Source: Alphaproteobacteria bacterium (GTDB lineage: Bacteria; Pseudomonadota; Alphaproteobacteria; Rhizobiales; Devosiaceae). Taken from it: a stretch of DNA of 64,000 nt. Every line of letters starts with the position of its first letter. Position 1 is the stretch's first letter. Positions 38,468-47,863 of this stretch are shown here, in pieces. The notes beneath the pieces are model-generated. The model was not told the DNA's origin, did not search any database, and worked only from the letters and a program-made list of their open reading frames with translations. The stretch is from positions 184,828 to 248,827 of the forward strand of contig JAHJWO010000053.1 in NCBI GenBank assembly GCA_018828145.1, written 5' to 3'. The position numbers and the translations under genes are program-made.

Positions 38468-40468
38468 ATGTCTGAAAAAATCCGCTGGGGCATTATCGGG
38501 CCGGGCAGCATTGCCAAGGCCTTTCAGGGCGGCGTCGCCGGCAGCAAGCACGGCGTGCTCGCCGCCATTGCCACGCGCGATCCCAACAAGCCGGGCCTCG
38601 CCACCGACTTCCCCGGCGCCAGGATCGTGCAAGGCTATGATGCCCTCCTGGCCGATCCCGAAATCGATGCCGTCTATATCGCGGTGCCCCATACCGGCCA
38701 CGCCGAATGGGCCATCAAGGCGGCCGAGGCCGGCAAGCATGTGCTGGTCGAGAAGCCGCTGGCGCTCTCGGCCTTCGAGATCGACGCGGTCTTCCACGCC
38801 CATCGCAAGGCCGGCACCTTTGCCGGCGAGGCCTTCATGTACCGGCTGCATCCGCAGGCCGCCAAGCTGCGCGAGCTGATTGTCTCGGGCGTCATCGGCG
38901 AAGTCCGCATGATCCAGTCGAGCTTCGGCTTCTCGATGGGCAAGTTCCAGCCCGAACACCGGCTATTCGCCTCCAAGCTGGCCGGCGGCGGCATCCTCGA
39001 TGTCGGCGGCTACCCCGTCTCCATGTCCCGCTTCATCGCTGGCGCCGCCATGGGCACGCCCTTTGCCGATCCGGTCAAGGTTTCCGGCACGGCCAAGCTC
39101 AATGCCGAAGGCACCGATGACTGGGCCGCGGCCATCCTCACCTTCGAGAATGGCATTGTCGCCCAGGTCTCCTGCGCCGTGATGGCCAATCTCGACAATG
39201 TGCTGCGCATCCATGGCTCGGAAGGCCGTATCGAAGTGCCGGACTTCTGGTTTGCCGGTGGCGACCGCACCGCGGGCCTGGGCAAGATCGACATCATCAA
39301 GGGTGGCAAGACCGAGACCATCAGCGTCAACGAAACCCGTCACGTCTACTCCTTCGAGGCCGATGCCGCAGCCGAAGCCATCTTCGCCAAGCGGCAGGAG
39401 CTGGCTGCCCCGGGCATGAGCTGGGCTGACAGCCTGGGCAACGCCCGGGTGCTCGACGCCTGGCGCAAGGATGCCGGTATCGAATATTCGGTCGAGAAAT
39501 CCGCCAATCGGGTCAACACCCTGGCCAATCGCAAGCTGGGTCCCAACCAGGGCGTCATCCCCAAGCGCTCCATTCCGGGCCTTGCCAAGCAGGCTTCGGC
39601 GGTCGCGCTGGGCTTTGAGGATTTCAAGACCTTCGCCTCCGGCGCCATCCTGCTGGACGCCTTCTGGGAACGGGGCGGCAACCTGTTCGACACCGCCTTC
39701 GTCTATGGCGGCGGCTATACCGAAAAGCTGTTCGGCGAATGGCACCGCAACCGCGGCACCCGCGAGGGCGCGGTGCTGATCGGCAAGGGCGCGCATAGCC
39801 CGCTGGTCTATCCCGACGTCATCGGCAAGCAGCTGACCCAGTCGCTCGATCGCCTGCAGACCGACTATGTCGATGTCTATTTCATGCATCGCGACAATCC
39901 CGACATCCCGGTCGGCGAGTTCGTCGATGCCATGGATGACGAGGTCAGGAAGGGCCGTATCCGCGGTCCGTTCGGCGGCTCCAACTGGACTCGCGAGCGC
40001 TTCGACGAGGCCATTGCCTATGCCGAGCGCACCGGCAAGACCAAGCCCATGGCGCTGAGCAACAACTTCGCCCTGGCTGAAATGCTCGATCCGATCTGGG
40101 ACGGCTGCGTCACCTCCTCGACCGATGCGTGGAAGCAGTGGCTCAAGGATCGCCAGGTGACCAATTTCTCCTGGTCGAGCCAGGCCCGCGGCTTCTTCAC
40201 CGACCGTGCCGGTCGCGACAAGCGGGACAATGAGGAACTGGTCCGCGTCTGGTACAACGAGCAGAACTTCGGCCGACGCGACCGGGCTATCGAGCTGGCC
40301 AACAAGCTCGGGCACAACCCGATCCACGTTGCCCTGGCCTATGTGCTGGCCCAGCCCTTCCCCTCCGTGCCGCTGATCGGCCCCCGTACGCTTGGCGAAC
40401 TCGACGACAGCCTCCTGGCCTTCGACATCAAGCTGACGCCCGAGCAGGTCGCCTGGCTCGAGGGCTAG
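38468..40468 (+). CDS. Fusion: Gfo/Idh/MocA dehydrogenase + aldo/keto reductase
   Basis: About 666 residues in one frame. Residues 1-345 are a Gfo/Idh/MocA oxidoreductase: nucleotide motif WGIIGPGSIAKAF, substrate-site EKPLALS with Lys about 96, and GGGILDVGGYPV. Residues about 360-666 are an aldo/keto reductase with the complete tetrad: D408 and Y413 in FDTAFVYGG, K440 in LIGKG, H474 in YFMHRDNP. It ends with the usual GPRTLGELDDSL. Two redox steps on one sugar, or cofactor recycling between sites, are plausible. I chose the ATG at 38468, with AAGGA about 10 nt upstream. It ends the sugar-transport operon, so the imported sugar is its likely substrate. Confidence 0.9.
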   Translation: MSEKIRWGIIGPGSIAKAFQGGVAGSKHGVLAAIATRDPNKPGLATDFPGARIVQGYDALLADPEIDAVYIAVPHTGHAEWAIKAAEAGKHVLVEKPLALSAFEIDAVFHAHRKAGTFAGEAFMYRLHPQAAKLRELIVSGVIGEVRMIQSSFGFSMGKFQPEHRLFASKLAGGGILDVGGYPVSMSRFIAGAAMGTPFADPVKVSGTAKLNAEGTDDWAAAILTFENGIVAQVSCAVMANLDNVLRIHGSEGRIEVPDFWFAGGDRTAGLGKIDIIKGGKTETISVNETRHVYSFEADAAAEAIFAKRQELAAPGMSWADSLGNARVLDAWRKDAGIEYSVEKSANRVNTLANRKLGPNQGVIPKRSIPGLAKQASAVALGFEDFKTFASGAILLDAFWERGGNLFDTAFVYGGGYTEKLFGEWHRNRGTREGAVLIGKGAHSPLVYPDVIGKQLTQSLDRLQTDYVDVYFMHRDNPDIPVGEFVDAMDDEVRKGRIRGPFGGSNWTRERFDEAIAYAERTGKTKPMALSNNFALAEMLDPIWDGCVTSSTDAWKQWLKDRQVTNFSWSSQARGFFTDRAGRDKRDNEELVRVWYNEQNFGRRDRAIELANKLGHNPIHVALAYVLAQPFPSVPLIGPRTLGELDDSLLAFDIKLTPEQVAWLEG

Positions 40469-40520
40469 CCTCTCGACCGCTCCCGGCCTCTCCCCACTGC
40501 CGCTGCGCGCTTGCGACCCC

Positions 40521-40631
40521 ACCCCCTCCCGGCCTCCCCCATCAAGGGGGAGGTGCGGTTCGGTAGTTGGGACTCGATTGTGCCTATGAGTGGAGCGAAA
40601 CCTCCCCCTTGATGGGGGAGATGGGAGGGGT
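40521..40631. repeat. Inverted pair of REP-like CTCCCCCATCAAGGGGGAG units
   Basis: Each arm (40521-40554 and 40600-40631) is itself a palindrome with the core CTCCCCCATCAAGGGGGAG. The two arms are inverted copies of each other, separated by about 45 bp. The pair lies just after the fusion-enzyme gene. This is typical of bacterial interspersed palindromic elements. Confidence 0.7.
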
Positions 40632-41004
40632 GTCGACTGCGAGATCCTGCCCCGTCCGGTGTCATCCCATGATCAGGGTGGGTGTGACGACCGGATTTGC
40701 TGGGGTTCTTCGCTCCCACACAAACTTATCCCCCTCCGCCTGACATGCTGCATAATCACCTCATCTACCCGCCAGCGCGATCATGACGAGTGATGAGCGG
40801 GAAAGACTGCGGGGGAGCATGGGTCGCCAGGCTCCCGCATGTATGCTGACCACCGGCCTCGCGCCGTCCCGCAGGGCAAATCTCTCTAGTGGAGAGATTT
40901 GAGGTAAGAAGGCCATGAGCGCTATGCGCGAATGGCACGAACCTCCAGACGGAACGGAAGCGATAAAATCCGAAAGGGCGGCCGCTCGATGCGTGTGTGA
41001 AAAA
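40632..41004. other. Non-coding stretch with a single hairpin
   Basis: No gene is supported here. A perfect 9-bp hairpin, AAATCTCTC-TAGTG-GAGAGATTT, lies at 40878-40900. The open frames in the interval lack family features. A long frame running from 40915 into the riboswitch and transporter gene is not credible. Confidence 0.55.
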
Positions 41005-41139
41005 TCCCGGCGTGATGGCGAGACTTCAGCCTCACATTATTTGACTACCAATTCGAGGCTGCGGTCTCGCCATCACTGCTCACTCGGTGAGCAGACCGAA
41101 CCACACGATCACCGCACCTCAGGCGGCGCTTTGGCACGC
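41005..41139 (-). repeat. Dispersed hairpin element, copy A
   Basis: About 135 bp that match, in opposite orientation, the element at 63866-64000. The core has two 22-nt inverted arms (41012-41033 and 41055-41076, 20 of 22 positions pairing) around a 21-nt loop. A second hairpin GCTCAC-TCG-GTGAGC at 41078-41092 and the motif GTGTGGTTCGGTCTGCTCACCG (complement of 41085-41106, first 20 bases diagnostic) are shared with copy B. On the minus strand the large hairpin is followed by CGCCGGGATTTTTC, so it could also work as a terminator. Confidence 0.85.
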
Positions 41140-41246
41140 ACAATTGTTCCACACTGTTCGCGCAAGGCGCACAGTTACTCCCTTGTGTCTACTTGCCGAC
41201 AATCCGCCCCTCCCCTATGTTCATCGGGCGGGACATTGCGTTCCGC

Positions 41247-41384
41247 ATGTTCTCAGGGCGGGGTGCGATTCCCCACCGGCGGTAAAGGCGGCAACGCCAA
41301 GCCCGCGAGCGCCCGGCGAAAGCCGGGGTCAGCAGATCCGGTGCAACTCCGGAGCCGACGGTATAGTCCGGATGAAAGAGAACG
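41247..41384 (+). promoter_or_regulatory. FMN riboswitch (RFN element)
   Basis: The conserved FMN aptamer blocks occur in order: TCAGGGCGGGGTGCGATTCC, CCACCGGCGGTAA, AAGCCCGCGAGCGCC, GGTCAGCAGATCCGGTG, CTCCGGAGCCGACGGTATAG and GGATGAAAGAGAAC. These are the invariant segments of the RFN element, which binds FMN and shuts down riboflavin synthesis or transport genes. It precedes the RibN-like transporter by about 100 nt. Confidence 0.96.
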
Positions 41385-41449
41385 GGACCAGCGCTGGCTT
41401 GCCGGCGTCCGCAACCCATTGGGGCCGGGCGCAGGTGCGCGGCGACTTC

Positions 41450-41482
41450 CCGTAACCCTGAGGAAACTGGTTACGGAAAGGA
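41450..41482 (+). promoter_or_regulatory. SD-adjacent hairpin, probable riboswitch expression platform
   Basis: CCGTAACC (41450-41457) pairs perfectly with GGTTACGG (41469-41476). It directly abuts the ribosome-binding site AAAGGA (41477-41482), which is 6 nt before the ATG. No T-run follows the aptamer, so control at translation initiation fits better than termination. Confidence 0.6.
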
Positions 41483-41488
41483 CTTCAT

Positions 41489-42469
41489 ATGAACCACGTT
41501 TCCTCCTCCACCCCCAACAATGGCGCCGCCACGGGCGCCTTCTTCATGATCGCGGCAAGCCTCGCCTTTGCGGGGAGCAATCTGCTGCAATCGGCGCTGC
41601 CAACGCCTGTGGAGTATGGTGGCTATGGCATGAGTTCGACCGGCATGGCCTTCTGGCAATATGTCATCGCCTCGCTGCTGGCCCTGCCACTCATTCTCCG
41701 CATCGGTCTGGGCAACCTGCGCACCAGCCACCCGGTCGCCCACCAGATCCGCGCCTTCGTCTCGGCGCTGGGTGTGCATGTCTTCGTCTATGGTTTTGCC
41801 ACGGGCGTACCGATCTGGCAGATGGTGACCCTCCTGGCCACCGGCCCGCTCTTCATCATCCTCGGCTCGACCCTGTTTCTCGGAGAACGGGCCTCCGCCG
41901 TTCGCATCGGTGCCGCTTTGGTCGGCTTTGTCGGCGCCATTATCGTCTCGGGCGTGGGCGCGGAAAGCCTGAGTTCAGCGGCCCTTATCCCGATTGTGGC
42001 TGCGGCTCTGTGGGCCACGACCGACGTGCTGACCAAGTATCTCAGCAAGCGGGGTGAGCGCCCCGAGACCCTGACGATCTCCCTGCTCGTCCTCGTAACC
42101 CCGAACCACCTGCTGATCCTCATCGCCGTCTGGGCGCTTGGCGGGGTGGCTCCAGGCCTGCTGCCGGCGGGCCTGGCCGACAACGTCTTCGCCCTCCCTG
42201 GTGGCACCGCGCTCGCGCTGCTGGTCCTGCTCGGGGCGCTGACGGCCGCCGCGCAGTACCTGCTGGCTATTGCCTACAAGGCGGCCGATGCGACCTATCT
42301 GCAGCCCTTCGGCGACCTCAAGGTGCCGCTCAGCGGACTGCTGGGTTGGGTCATCCTCAGCCAGGTTCCGGGCGACTTGTTCTGGGCCGGCGCGGCATTG
42401 ATCCTCGCCGCTTCTCTGTTCATCCTCTGGGCGGAGACCGATCGTCGTCCCAAGCTCAGCGTGGCATAG
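41489..42469 (+). CDS. ribN: Riboflavin transporter RibN-like, DMT/EamA family
   Basis: A 326-residue inner-membrane protein with about ten TM helices made of two EamA repeats (about 20-155 and 165-310). Proteins of this type behind FMN riboswitches were shown to import riboflavin in rhizobia (RibN family). The FMN riboswitch directly upstream is the main reason for the specific call; without it only DMT transporter could be said. The ATG at 41489 has AAAGGA 6 nt upstream. A strong hairpin follows the stop. Confidence 0.88.
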   Translation: MNHVSSSTPNNGAATGAFFMIAASLAFAGSNLLQSALPTPVEYGGYGMSSTGMAFWQYVIASLLALPLILRIGLGNLRTSHPVAHQIRAFVSALGVHVFVYGFATGVPIWQMVTLLATGPLFIILGSTLFLGERASAVRIGAALVGFVGAIIVSGVGAESLSSAALIPIVAAALWATTDVLTKYLSKRGERPETLTISLLVLVTPNHLLILIAVWALGGVAPGLLPAGLADNVFALPGGTALALLVLLGALTAAAQYLLAIAYKAADATYLQPFGDLKVPLSGLLGWVILSQVPGDLFWAGAALILAASLFILWAETDRRPKLSVA

Positions 42470-42477
42470 CGCGCCAA

Positions 42478-42515
42478 ACGGCCCGCGGACCTGGTTCGCG
42501 GGCCGTTCTGTTTTC
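42478..42515 (+). terminator. Terminator of ribN
   Basis: ACGGCCCGCG (42478-42487) pairs with CGCGGGCCGT (42497-42506), followed by TCTGTTTTC. It starts 8 bp after the ribN stop. Confidence 0.85.
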
Positions 42516-42587
42516 GGAACAGACTTTCCAGCAAGGCTTGATTGCAGCGCAGGATTGGGGATTATGGTGCGAATGCGAGAGTGAGCC

Positions 42588-43430
42588 ATGTCCGACGTCA
42601 CTGCCAAAGAGCTGCCACCGCAGGATTTTGATGCGCTGCGGGCAGCGATCCTCGAGCGCAAGGCCGAGCTGCCCAAACGCCTGACCCAGGTCGCCGCCTA
42701 TGCCCTCGACCATCCGGACGAGATAGCCTTCGGCACGGCGGCCAGCATTGCGGTATCGGCCGATGTGCAGCCATCCACCCTGGTCCGCTTCGCCCAGCAT
42801 TTCGGCTTCGACGGCTTCTCGGGGCTGCAACTGCTGTTCCGCGCCCGACTGCGTGAACGGACGTCATCCTATGAGGAGCGCCTGCTGACGCTGGAGCAGA
42901 ATGGCGCGGCGCTGGCTGAGAGCACCACGATCTTCAACGGCTTCATCTCGGCGGCGCATCGCTCGATCGATGCCATTGCCGCCGCCGTCGAGCCGGACGC
43001 CTTCGAGCGCGCCGTGACCCTCCTGGCCAAGGCCGAGACCATCTACCTCATCGCCAAGCGCCGCTCCTACCCGATCAGCAGCTACATGGCCTATGCCTTC
43101 GGCAAGCTGCGGGTGAAGTGCCAGCTGGTCGGCACCTCGGCTGGTATCGACGATGACCTCCTGGCCATGGCCACGCCGCGCGATGCGGCCTTCGCCGTCA
43201 GTTTCTCGCCCTATGCCTCCGAGAGCGCCGCCCAGGCCCGCATGCTCAGTTCACGCGGCATTCCGGTCGTGTCGCTGACCGATTCCGCCTTCTCGCCCCT
43301 GGCGGAATGCTCCAAGGAGTGGTTCGAAGTGGTCGAAGCCGATCATGCCGGCTTCCGCTCGCTCTCGGCCAGCATGGCCTTTGCCATGGCCCTCACCGTC
43401 AGCATTGCCGAAAAGCGCCGGCGACAGTGA
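42588..43430 (+). CDS. MurR/RpiR-family regulator with SIS domain
   Basis: 280 residues. N-terminal RpiR helix-turn-helix (TAASIAVSADVQPSTLVRFA, about 44-65) and C-terminal SIS sugar-phosphate-binding domain (about 125-265; IYLIAKRRSYPISSYMAYAF). Such regulators sense phosphosugars. The convergent neighbour is an inositol dehydrogenase, and RpiR proteins often control inositol catabolism (IolR), so that role is plausible but not shown. Regulator and dehydrogenase share a bidirectional terminator. Confidence 0.92.
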   Translation: MSDVTAKELPPQDFDALRAAILERKAELPKRLTQVAAYALDHPDEIAFGTAASIAVSADVQPSTLVRFAQHFGFDGFSGLQLLFRARLRERTSSYEERLLTLEQNGAALAESTTIFNGFISAAHRSIDAIAAAVEPDAFERAVTLLAKAETIYLIAKRRSYPISSYMAYAFGKLRVKCQLVGTSAGIDDDLLAMATPRDAAFAVSFSPYASESAAQARMLSSRGIPVVSLTDSAFSPLAECSKEWFEVVEADHAGFRSLSASMAFAMALTVSIAEKRRRQ

Positions 43431-43464
43431 ACTTATCCCCGTTGCCGAAAGCAGCGCTAAACTG

Positions 43465-43491
43465 AAAAGGCCGCCGGATTGGCGGCCTTTT
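43465..43491. terminator. Bidirectional terminator
   Basis: AAAAGGCCGCC (43465-43475) pairs perfectly with GGCGGCCTTTT (43481-43491), with a 5-nt loop. It lies between the convergent rpiR-type gene and iolG and has A/T tracts on both sides. Confidence 0.9.
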
Positions 43492-43513
43492 GCGTGGGAC
43501 GGAAGCCTTGTTG

Positions 43514-44551
43514 TCAGCGACCCTGGAATACCGATCGGTCGGCAAGGGCACCGGTCACTTCGCTCACTTTCACGGCCCGGCTTTCCTGGACCGACTTCAG
43601 GGCGGCATCCGCCAGCGCCAGGGCAATCAGCCCGTCGATCCCGCTGGGCGAAGCCGGAGATTTCGATTCAACGGCGTCGATGAAGGTACTGATTTCACGC
43701 GCATAAGCTTCGGTGTAGCGGGTCATGAAGAAGTCATGCAGCGGCGGCCTCGTGTAGCCGTCGGCATTGGCAACCTCGATCGACACCGGGCGCTGGTTTT
43801 CCGCCGACACGGCGCCCTTGGAGCCATGCACCTCGATGCGCTGGTCATAGCCATAGGTGGCGCGGCGCGAATTGGAGATGGTGGCATGCTTGCCCGAGGC
43901 GGTCGCCAGCATCACCGAGACGCTGTCGAAATCCCCGGCTTCGCCGATCGCCTTGTCGACCAGCACGGAGGCCTGGGCGCTGACCGTGTCGATTTCCTCG
44001 CCGAGCAGGAAGCGGGCCATGTCGAAATCGTGGATGGTCATGTCCCGGAAGATGCCGCCCGAGCGCTTGATATAGTCGACCGGAGGCGCGCCGGGATCGC
44101 GCGAGACAATGGTGACCATCTCGACCTTGCCGATCTCGCCCTTGGCAATCACATCCTTCACCGCCATGAAGTGCGGGTCGAAGCGGCGGTTGAACCCCAC
44201 CATCAGCGTGCCGCCTTCGGCGTCGACCACCTTGAGGCAAGCCTTGACGCGCTCGACGTTCAGATCGATCGGCTTCTCGCAGAAGATGGCCTTGCCGGCG
44301 CGGGAAAACTGCTCGATCAGGTCGGCATGGGTATCGGTCGGCGTGCAGATCACCACCGCATCGATATCGCTGGCCGCCAGGATCTCTTCAATGCTGCGGA
44401 CGTCGCAACCATATTGTGCAGCGATGTCGCTGGCCGCCTTGGGAAAGGCATCGGCCACCGCAACGAGCTTGGCCTTTGGGTTGGCGGTCACAGCCTTGGC
44501 GTGAACCTTGCCGATGCGCCCTGCACCAAGCAGGCCGAAACGAACGGTCAT
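43514..44551 (-). CDS. iolG: Inositol 2-dehydrogenase
   Basis: About 345 residues, Gfo/Idh/MocA family. Nucleotide motif FGLLGAGRIGKVHAKAV, catalytic EKPIDLN Lys (about 95), GGTLMVGFNRRFDPHF and the IolG-typical GGIFRDMTIHDFDMARFLLG with the active-site Asp/His. It oxidises myo-inositol to scyllo-inosose with NAD. The ATG at 44549-44551 follows GGAGAG by 6 nt; a longer frame to 44593 is less likely. No other iol genes are in the window. Confidence 0.9.
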   Translation of the reverse strand: MTVRFGLLGAGRIGKVHAKAVTANPKAKLVAVADAFPKAASDIAAQYGCDVRSIEEILAASDIDAVVICTPTDTHADLIEQFSRAGKAIFCEKPIDLNVERVKACLKVVDAEGGTLMVGFNRRFDPHFMAVKDVIAKGEIGKVEMVTIVSRDPGAPPVDYIKRSGGIFRDMTIHDFDMARFLLGEEIDTVSAQASVLVDKAIGEAGDFDSVSVMLATASGKHATISNSRRATYGYDQRIEVHGSKGAVSAENQRPVSIEVANADGYTRPPLHDFFMTRYTEAYAREISTFIDAVESKSPASPSGIDGLIALALADAALKSVQESRAVKVSEVTGALADRSVFQGR

Positions 44552-44710
44552 TTTAATCTCTCCGGGAATGGCAGGCTGGCGCAACATATGCACCGGTTTG
44601 ATGTCAGTCTAGAATATTCATTCCAGACCGTGACAGAACCATGTCGCCCATCGGTGCCTCATGCTGCTGGTGAGGAGGTCTGGACAGCGAGACCCGCAGG
44701 TGGCGTGCGG

Positions 44711-45166
44711 TCAGGTCTCGCGGGCGCGTTCGAGGATGCGCTTGCACTCCAGCAATTCGCGCAGCACGTCCGACAGCTTGTCGCGGGATTCCCGGTCGAG
44801 GCCGGGGCTCGCCAGCATCACCGCTTCTTCGATCTCCGCCTCGTCGCCGGCGGCCTCGGCCTGCTCGATCATCGGCAGGATGTCTTCGAGCGGCTTGCCC
44901 TCGCCCACGGCGATGACATAGCGGCTGCCCTGGTCCTTGAGGATGCGCTGCACGCCCTTGATGGTGAAGCCCTGATCATAGAGCAGGTGGCGGATGCCGC
45001 GCAGCAGCAACACGTCTTCCGGGCGGTAGTAGCGGCGGCCGCCGCCGCGCTTCAGGGGCTTGATCGTTGAGAAACGAGTCTCCCAGAAGCGCAGGACATG
45101 CTGTGGCAGGTCCAGCTCATCGGCGGCTTCGGATATCGTCCGGAAGGCGTCTGGCGACTTATCCAC
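44711..45166 (-). CDS. MerR-family transcriptional regulator downstream of ihfA
   Basis: 151 residues. MerR DNA-binding domain ([40 protein letters not shown]) at about 9-75, then a short helical dimerisation part. No metal-binding cysteines, so it is not a classical metal sensor. The position directly after ihfA is conserved in alphaproteobacteria. Its target is unknown. Confidence 0.93.
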   Translation of the reverse strand: MDKSPDAFRTISEAADELDLPQHVLRFWETRFSTIKPLKRGGGRRYYRPEDVLLLRGIRHLLYDQGFTIKGVQRILKDQGSRYVIAVGEGKPLEDILPMIEQAEAAGDEAEIEEAVMLASPGLDRESRDKLSDVLRELLECKRILERARET

Positions 45167-45192
45167 GGAGGCTGAGACTCGCTCTGGATGGC

Positions 45193-45504
45193 TTATTTTC
45201 CAGCACGAACCATAGATTTGTTGATCTTGGACTTCAACACATTGGACGGTTTGAACACAAGAACCTGTCGGGGGAGGATCGGCACCTCCTCACCCGTCTT
45301 GGGATTGCGGCCGATGCGCTCGTTCTTGGAGCGGACCTGGAAGGAGCCGAATGAGGACAGTTTGACGTTTGCACCGGTGATCAGGGCGTCCCCGATAAGC
45401 TCGAGCACCCGCTCCACCAGTTCCGCCGATTCGGTCCGTGACAGCCCGACTGTGCCATAGACCGCCTCGGCCAGATCGGCCCGCGTAATCGTCTTCTGCG
45501 TCAT
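45193..45504 (-). CDS. ihfA: Integration host factor subunit alpha
   Basis: 103 residues. DNABII fold: [20 protein letters not shown], the dimer core, and the DNA-bending arm [20 protein letters not shown] with the intercalating Pro. It bends DNA as a heterodimer with IHF beta. Encoded between fabH and the MerR regulator, as usual for alphaproteobacteria. A 237-bp gap upstream probably holds its promoter. Confidence 0.96.
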   Translation of the reverse strand: MTQKTITRADLAEAVYGTVGLSRTESAELVERVLELIGDALITGANVKLSSFGSFQVRSKNERIGRNPKTGEEVPILPRQVLVFKPSNVLKSKINKSMVRAGK

Positions 45505-45741
45505 TCGTACCCCCGTGTTGTCGAAAGGTGCAAATTCCCACGCCGGGACGGCTGGCGTCCCTGATCAAGTTGCTGCCGGCACGGCCCAACGGGCCGAACC
45601 ATAGCGCGGGAATCCTTCCCTTCGCGCAGCGCTACCAACCGTCATAAACCCCTCATGCGGTTGATTTCGGCGCTGTGTTCCTCCACCCAAAAAGACACTA
45701 ACGCCTTGAAAGGCTTAAGGTCAATCACGAGGCGACAGGTG

Positions 45742-46719
45742 TTACCAGCGAATGAGACAGGCGCCCCAGGTAAAGCCACCGCCCATGGCTTCGAGCATGA
45801 CGAGGTCCCCCGGCTTGATACGCCCGTCGGCTACGGCCGTGCTCAGGGCAAGCGGCACCGATGCGGCCGATGTATTGGCGTGCAGGTCGACGGTCATCAC
45901 CACCTTTTCCGGCGGCAGGCGCAGCTTGTTCCCTGCCCCCTCGATGATGCGCTTGTTGGCCTGATGCGGCACGAACCAGTCAAGATCGTCGACGGTGTAG
46001 CCGGTCTTGTCGAGCGTGGCATAGACCACGTCGGTGATCTTGCCGACGGCATGGCGGAACACTTCGGGGCCCTGCATGTGCACGTGGCCGGTCGTGCCGG
46101 TGGTGGACGGGCCGCCATCGACATAGAGCTTGTCCCAGTGGTGACCGTCGGAGCGAAGTGCCGAAGCCAGGATACCGCGCTCGGGAGCGTCATCCTCGAG
46201 TTCGATCTTCTCCACCACCATGGCGCCGGCGCCATCGCCGAACAGCACGCAGGTGGTGCGATCGGTCCAGTCGAGCAGGCGCGAGAAGGTCTCGGCGCCA
46301 ATGACCAGTGCCCGGGTGGCCAGGCCATTCTTGATATAGCTGTCCGCAGTGGCCAGGGCATAGACGAAGCCCGAGCAGACGGCCTGGATATCGAAAGCCA
46401 TGCCGTGGTGCATGCCAAGCTTCATCTGCACCAGAGTCGCAGCGGCCGGAAATGTATAGTCCGGCGTCGTGGTAGCGACGATGATCAGGTCGATGTCGTC
46501 GGGGGTGACGCCCGCCGCCGCCATGGCTTTCCTGGCCGCCTCTACCGCGAGATCGGACGTGAACTGTCCCTCGGCGGCGATGTGGCGCTCCTTGATGCCG
46601 ACGCGCTGCTGAATCCACTCGTCGGAGGTGTCGACCATGGTGGCCAGTTCGGCATTGGTCAGCACCTTCTCGGGCAGGTAGCCGCCGACACCGCGGATGA
46701 TGGTACGCGTTTTGGTCAC
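45742..46719 (-). CDS. fabH: Beta-ketoacyl-ACP synthase III
   Basis: 325 residues. The catalytic triad is visible: C115 in QAVCSGF, H252 in [11 protein letters not shown]282 in HANTSAAS. It starts type II fatty-acid synthesis by condensing acetyl-CoA with malonyl-ACP. Overlaps the plsX stop by 4 bp. Confidence 0.97.
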   Translation of the reverse strand: MTKTRTIIRGVGGYLPEKVLTNAELATMVDTSDEWIQQRVGIKERHIAAEGQFTSDLAVEAARKAMAAAGVTPDDIDLIIVATTTPDYTFPAAATLVQMKLGMHHGMAFDIQAVCSGFVYALATADSYIKNGLATRALVIGAETFSRLLDWTDRTTCVLFGDGAGAMVVEKIELEDDAPERGILASALRSDGHHWDKLYVDGGPSTTGTTGHVHMQGPEVFRHAVGKITDVVYATLDKTGYTVDDLDWFVPHQANKRIIEGAGNKLRLPPEKVVMTVDLHANTSAASVPLALSTAVADGRIKPGDLVMLEAMGGGFTWGACLIRW

Positions 46720-47786
46720 GCCGGTTTCGCCTCAGGTTCTGCTTCGGTTGCGACTGCCGCAGCCTTGATGGGGAAGCGCTTCATGGTTTCATCGATCTTG
46801 TCGATCAGGCGGCTATGCGCCATCTCGTAAGCCAGACTCAGCGCGCTCTTGTATCCGATCTCATCAGTCCCGCCGTGCGATTTGATGACGATCCCGTTGA
46901 GACCCATGAACACGCCGCCATTGACGGTGCGCGGGTCCATCCGGCGCCGCAGGGCATTGAGTGCCGAGCTGGCGAACAGCGCGCCGATGCGGCTCATCAG
47001 ATTGGATTTGAGTGCGCTGCGCAGATAGGAGCCGACCTGGCGGGCCGTGCCCTCGGCGGTCTTGAGCGCAACATTGCCGACAAAGCCTTCGGTCACGACA
47101 ACGTCCACAGTGCCCTTGCCGATATCATCGCCTTCGACAAAGCCATGATAGGTGAAACCGGAGCCGCTGGCCTCGGTCAGGATGCGCCCGGCTTCCTTGA
47201 TGAAGTCGAGGCCCTTCACTTCCTCGGTGCCGACATTGAGCAGACCGACGGTCGGGGATTCGGACTCGAAAAGGCAACGCGCCAGCGCCGAGCCAAGAAT
47301 GGCATAGTCGACCAGCTGTTGGGCATCCGCGCCGATCGTGGCGCCCATATCGAGCACGATGATGTCGGTGCGCAGCGTCGGCCAGATGGCGGCGATGCCC
47401 GGGCGGGAAATGCCCTTCATCGGCCGCAGGCAAAAGGTGGCCATGGCCATCAGCGCGCCGGTATTGCCCCCAGAAATGGCGACATCGGCCTCGTTGTCCT
47501 TCACCGCCTGGATCGACATCCACATCGAGGACGTGCCCTTGCCCTTGCGCAGCGCCTGGCTGGGCTTCTCGTCCATGGCGATGACGAGATCACAGTGGCG
47601 GATGGTGGAGGCGGGCTTGAGATCGGGAAACTCATCGAGCAGAGGAGCGATCTGCTCCTCACGCCCATGGAAGATGAAACGGATATTCTTATGCTCGCGC
47701 AGCGCCAGATGGGCGCCGTGGATCACCGCACGGGGGGCATTGTCTCCACCCATCGCATCCACTGATATCGTTATTGTATCGGTCAT
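46716..47786 (-). CDS. plsX: Phosphate acyltransferase PlsX
   Basis: About 356 residues. Start [17 protein letters not shown] and family motifs [12 protein letters not shown] and [17 protein letters not shown]. Converts acyl-ACP to acyl-phosphate for phospholipid synthesis. The ATG at 47784-47786 is preferred over one at 47849 because it places the conserved VDAMGGD near the N-terminus and follows GGGCGGAA. Upstream of fabH as in most bacteria; the rpmF gene often found here is absent. Confidence 0.96.
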   Translation of the reverse strand: MTDTITISVDAMGGDNAPRAVIHGAHLALREHKNIRFIFHGREEQIAPLLDEFPDLKPASTIRHCDLVIAMDEKPSQALRKGKGTSSMWMSIQAVKDNEADVAISGGNTGALMAMATFCLRPMKGISRPGIAAIWPTLRTDIIVLDMGATIGADAQQLVDYAILGSALARCLFESESPTVGLLNVGTEEVKGLDFIKEAGRILTEASGSGFTYHGFVEGDDIGKGTVDVVVTEGFVGNVALKTAEGTARQVGSYLRSALKSNLMSRIGALFASSALNALRRRMDPRTVNGGVFMGLNGIVIKSHGGTDEIGYKSALSLAYEMAHSRLIDKIDETMKRFPIKAAAVATEAEPEAKPA

Positions 47787-47863
47787 TTCCGCCCGTTCTA
47801 CGCCCCGCGAGGAGGCAGCCAAACATATCCCATCGGGGAGTCGGTGCAAGCCGGCGCTTGTCG

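Noticed and set aside
40878..40900. 9-bp AAATCTCTC hairpin considered as a terminator or operator
   Set aside because: It is about 400 bp from the nearest upstream stop, has no T-run, and no adjacent gene uses it clearly. Recorded only as a structure in the gap.
40915..42057. Open frame of 380 codons through the hairpin element, riboswitch and start of ribN
   Set aside because: Overlaps a well-conserved FMN aptamer and the RibN-like gene in another frame.
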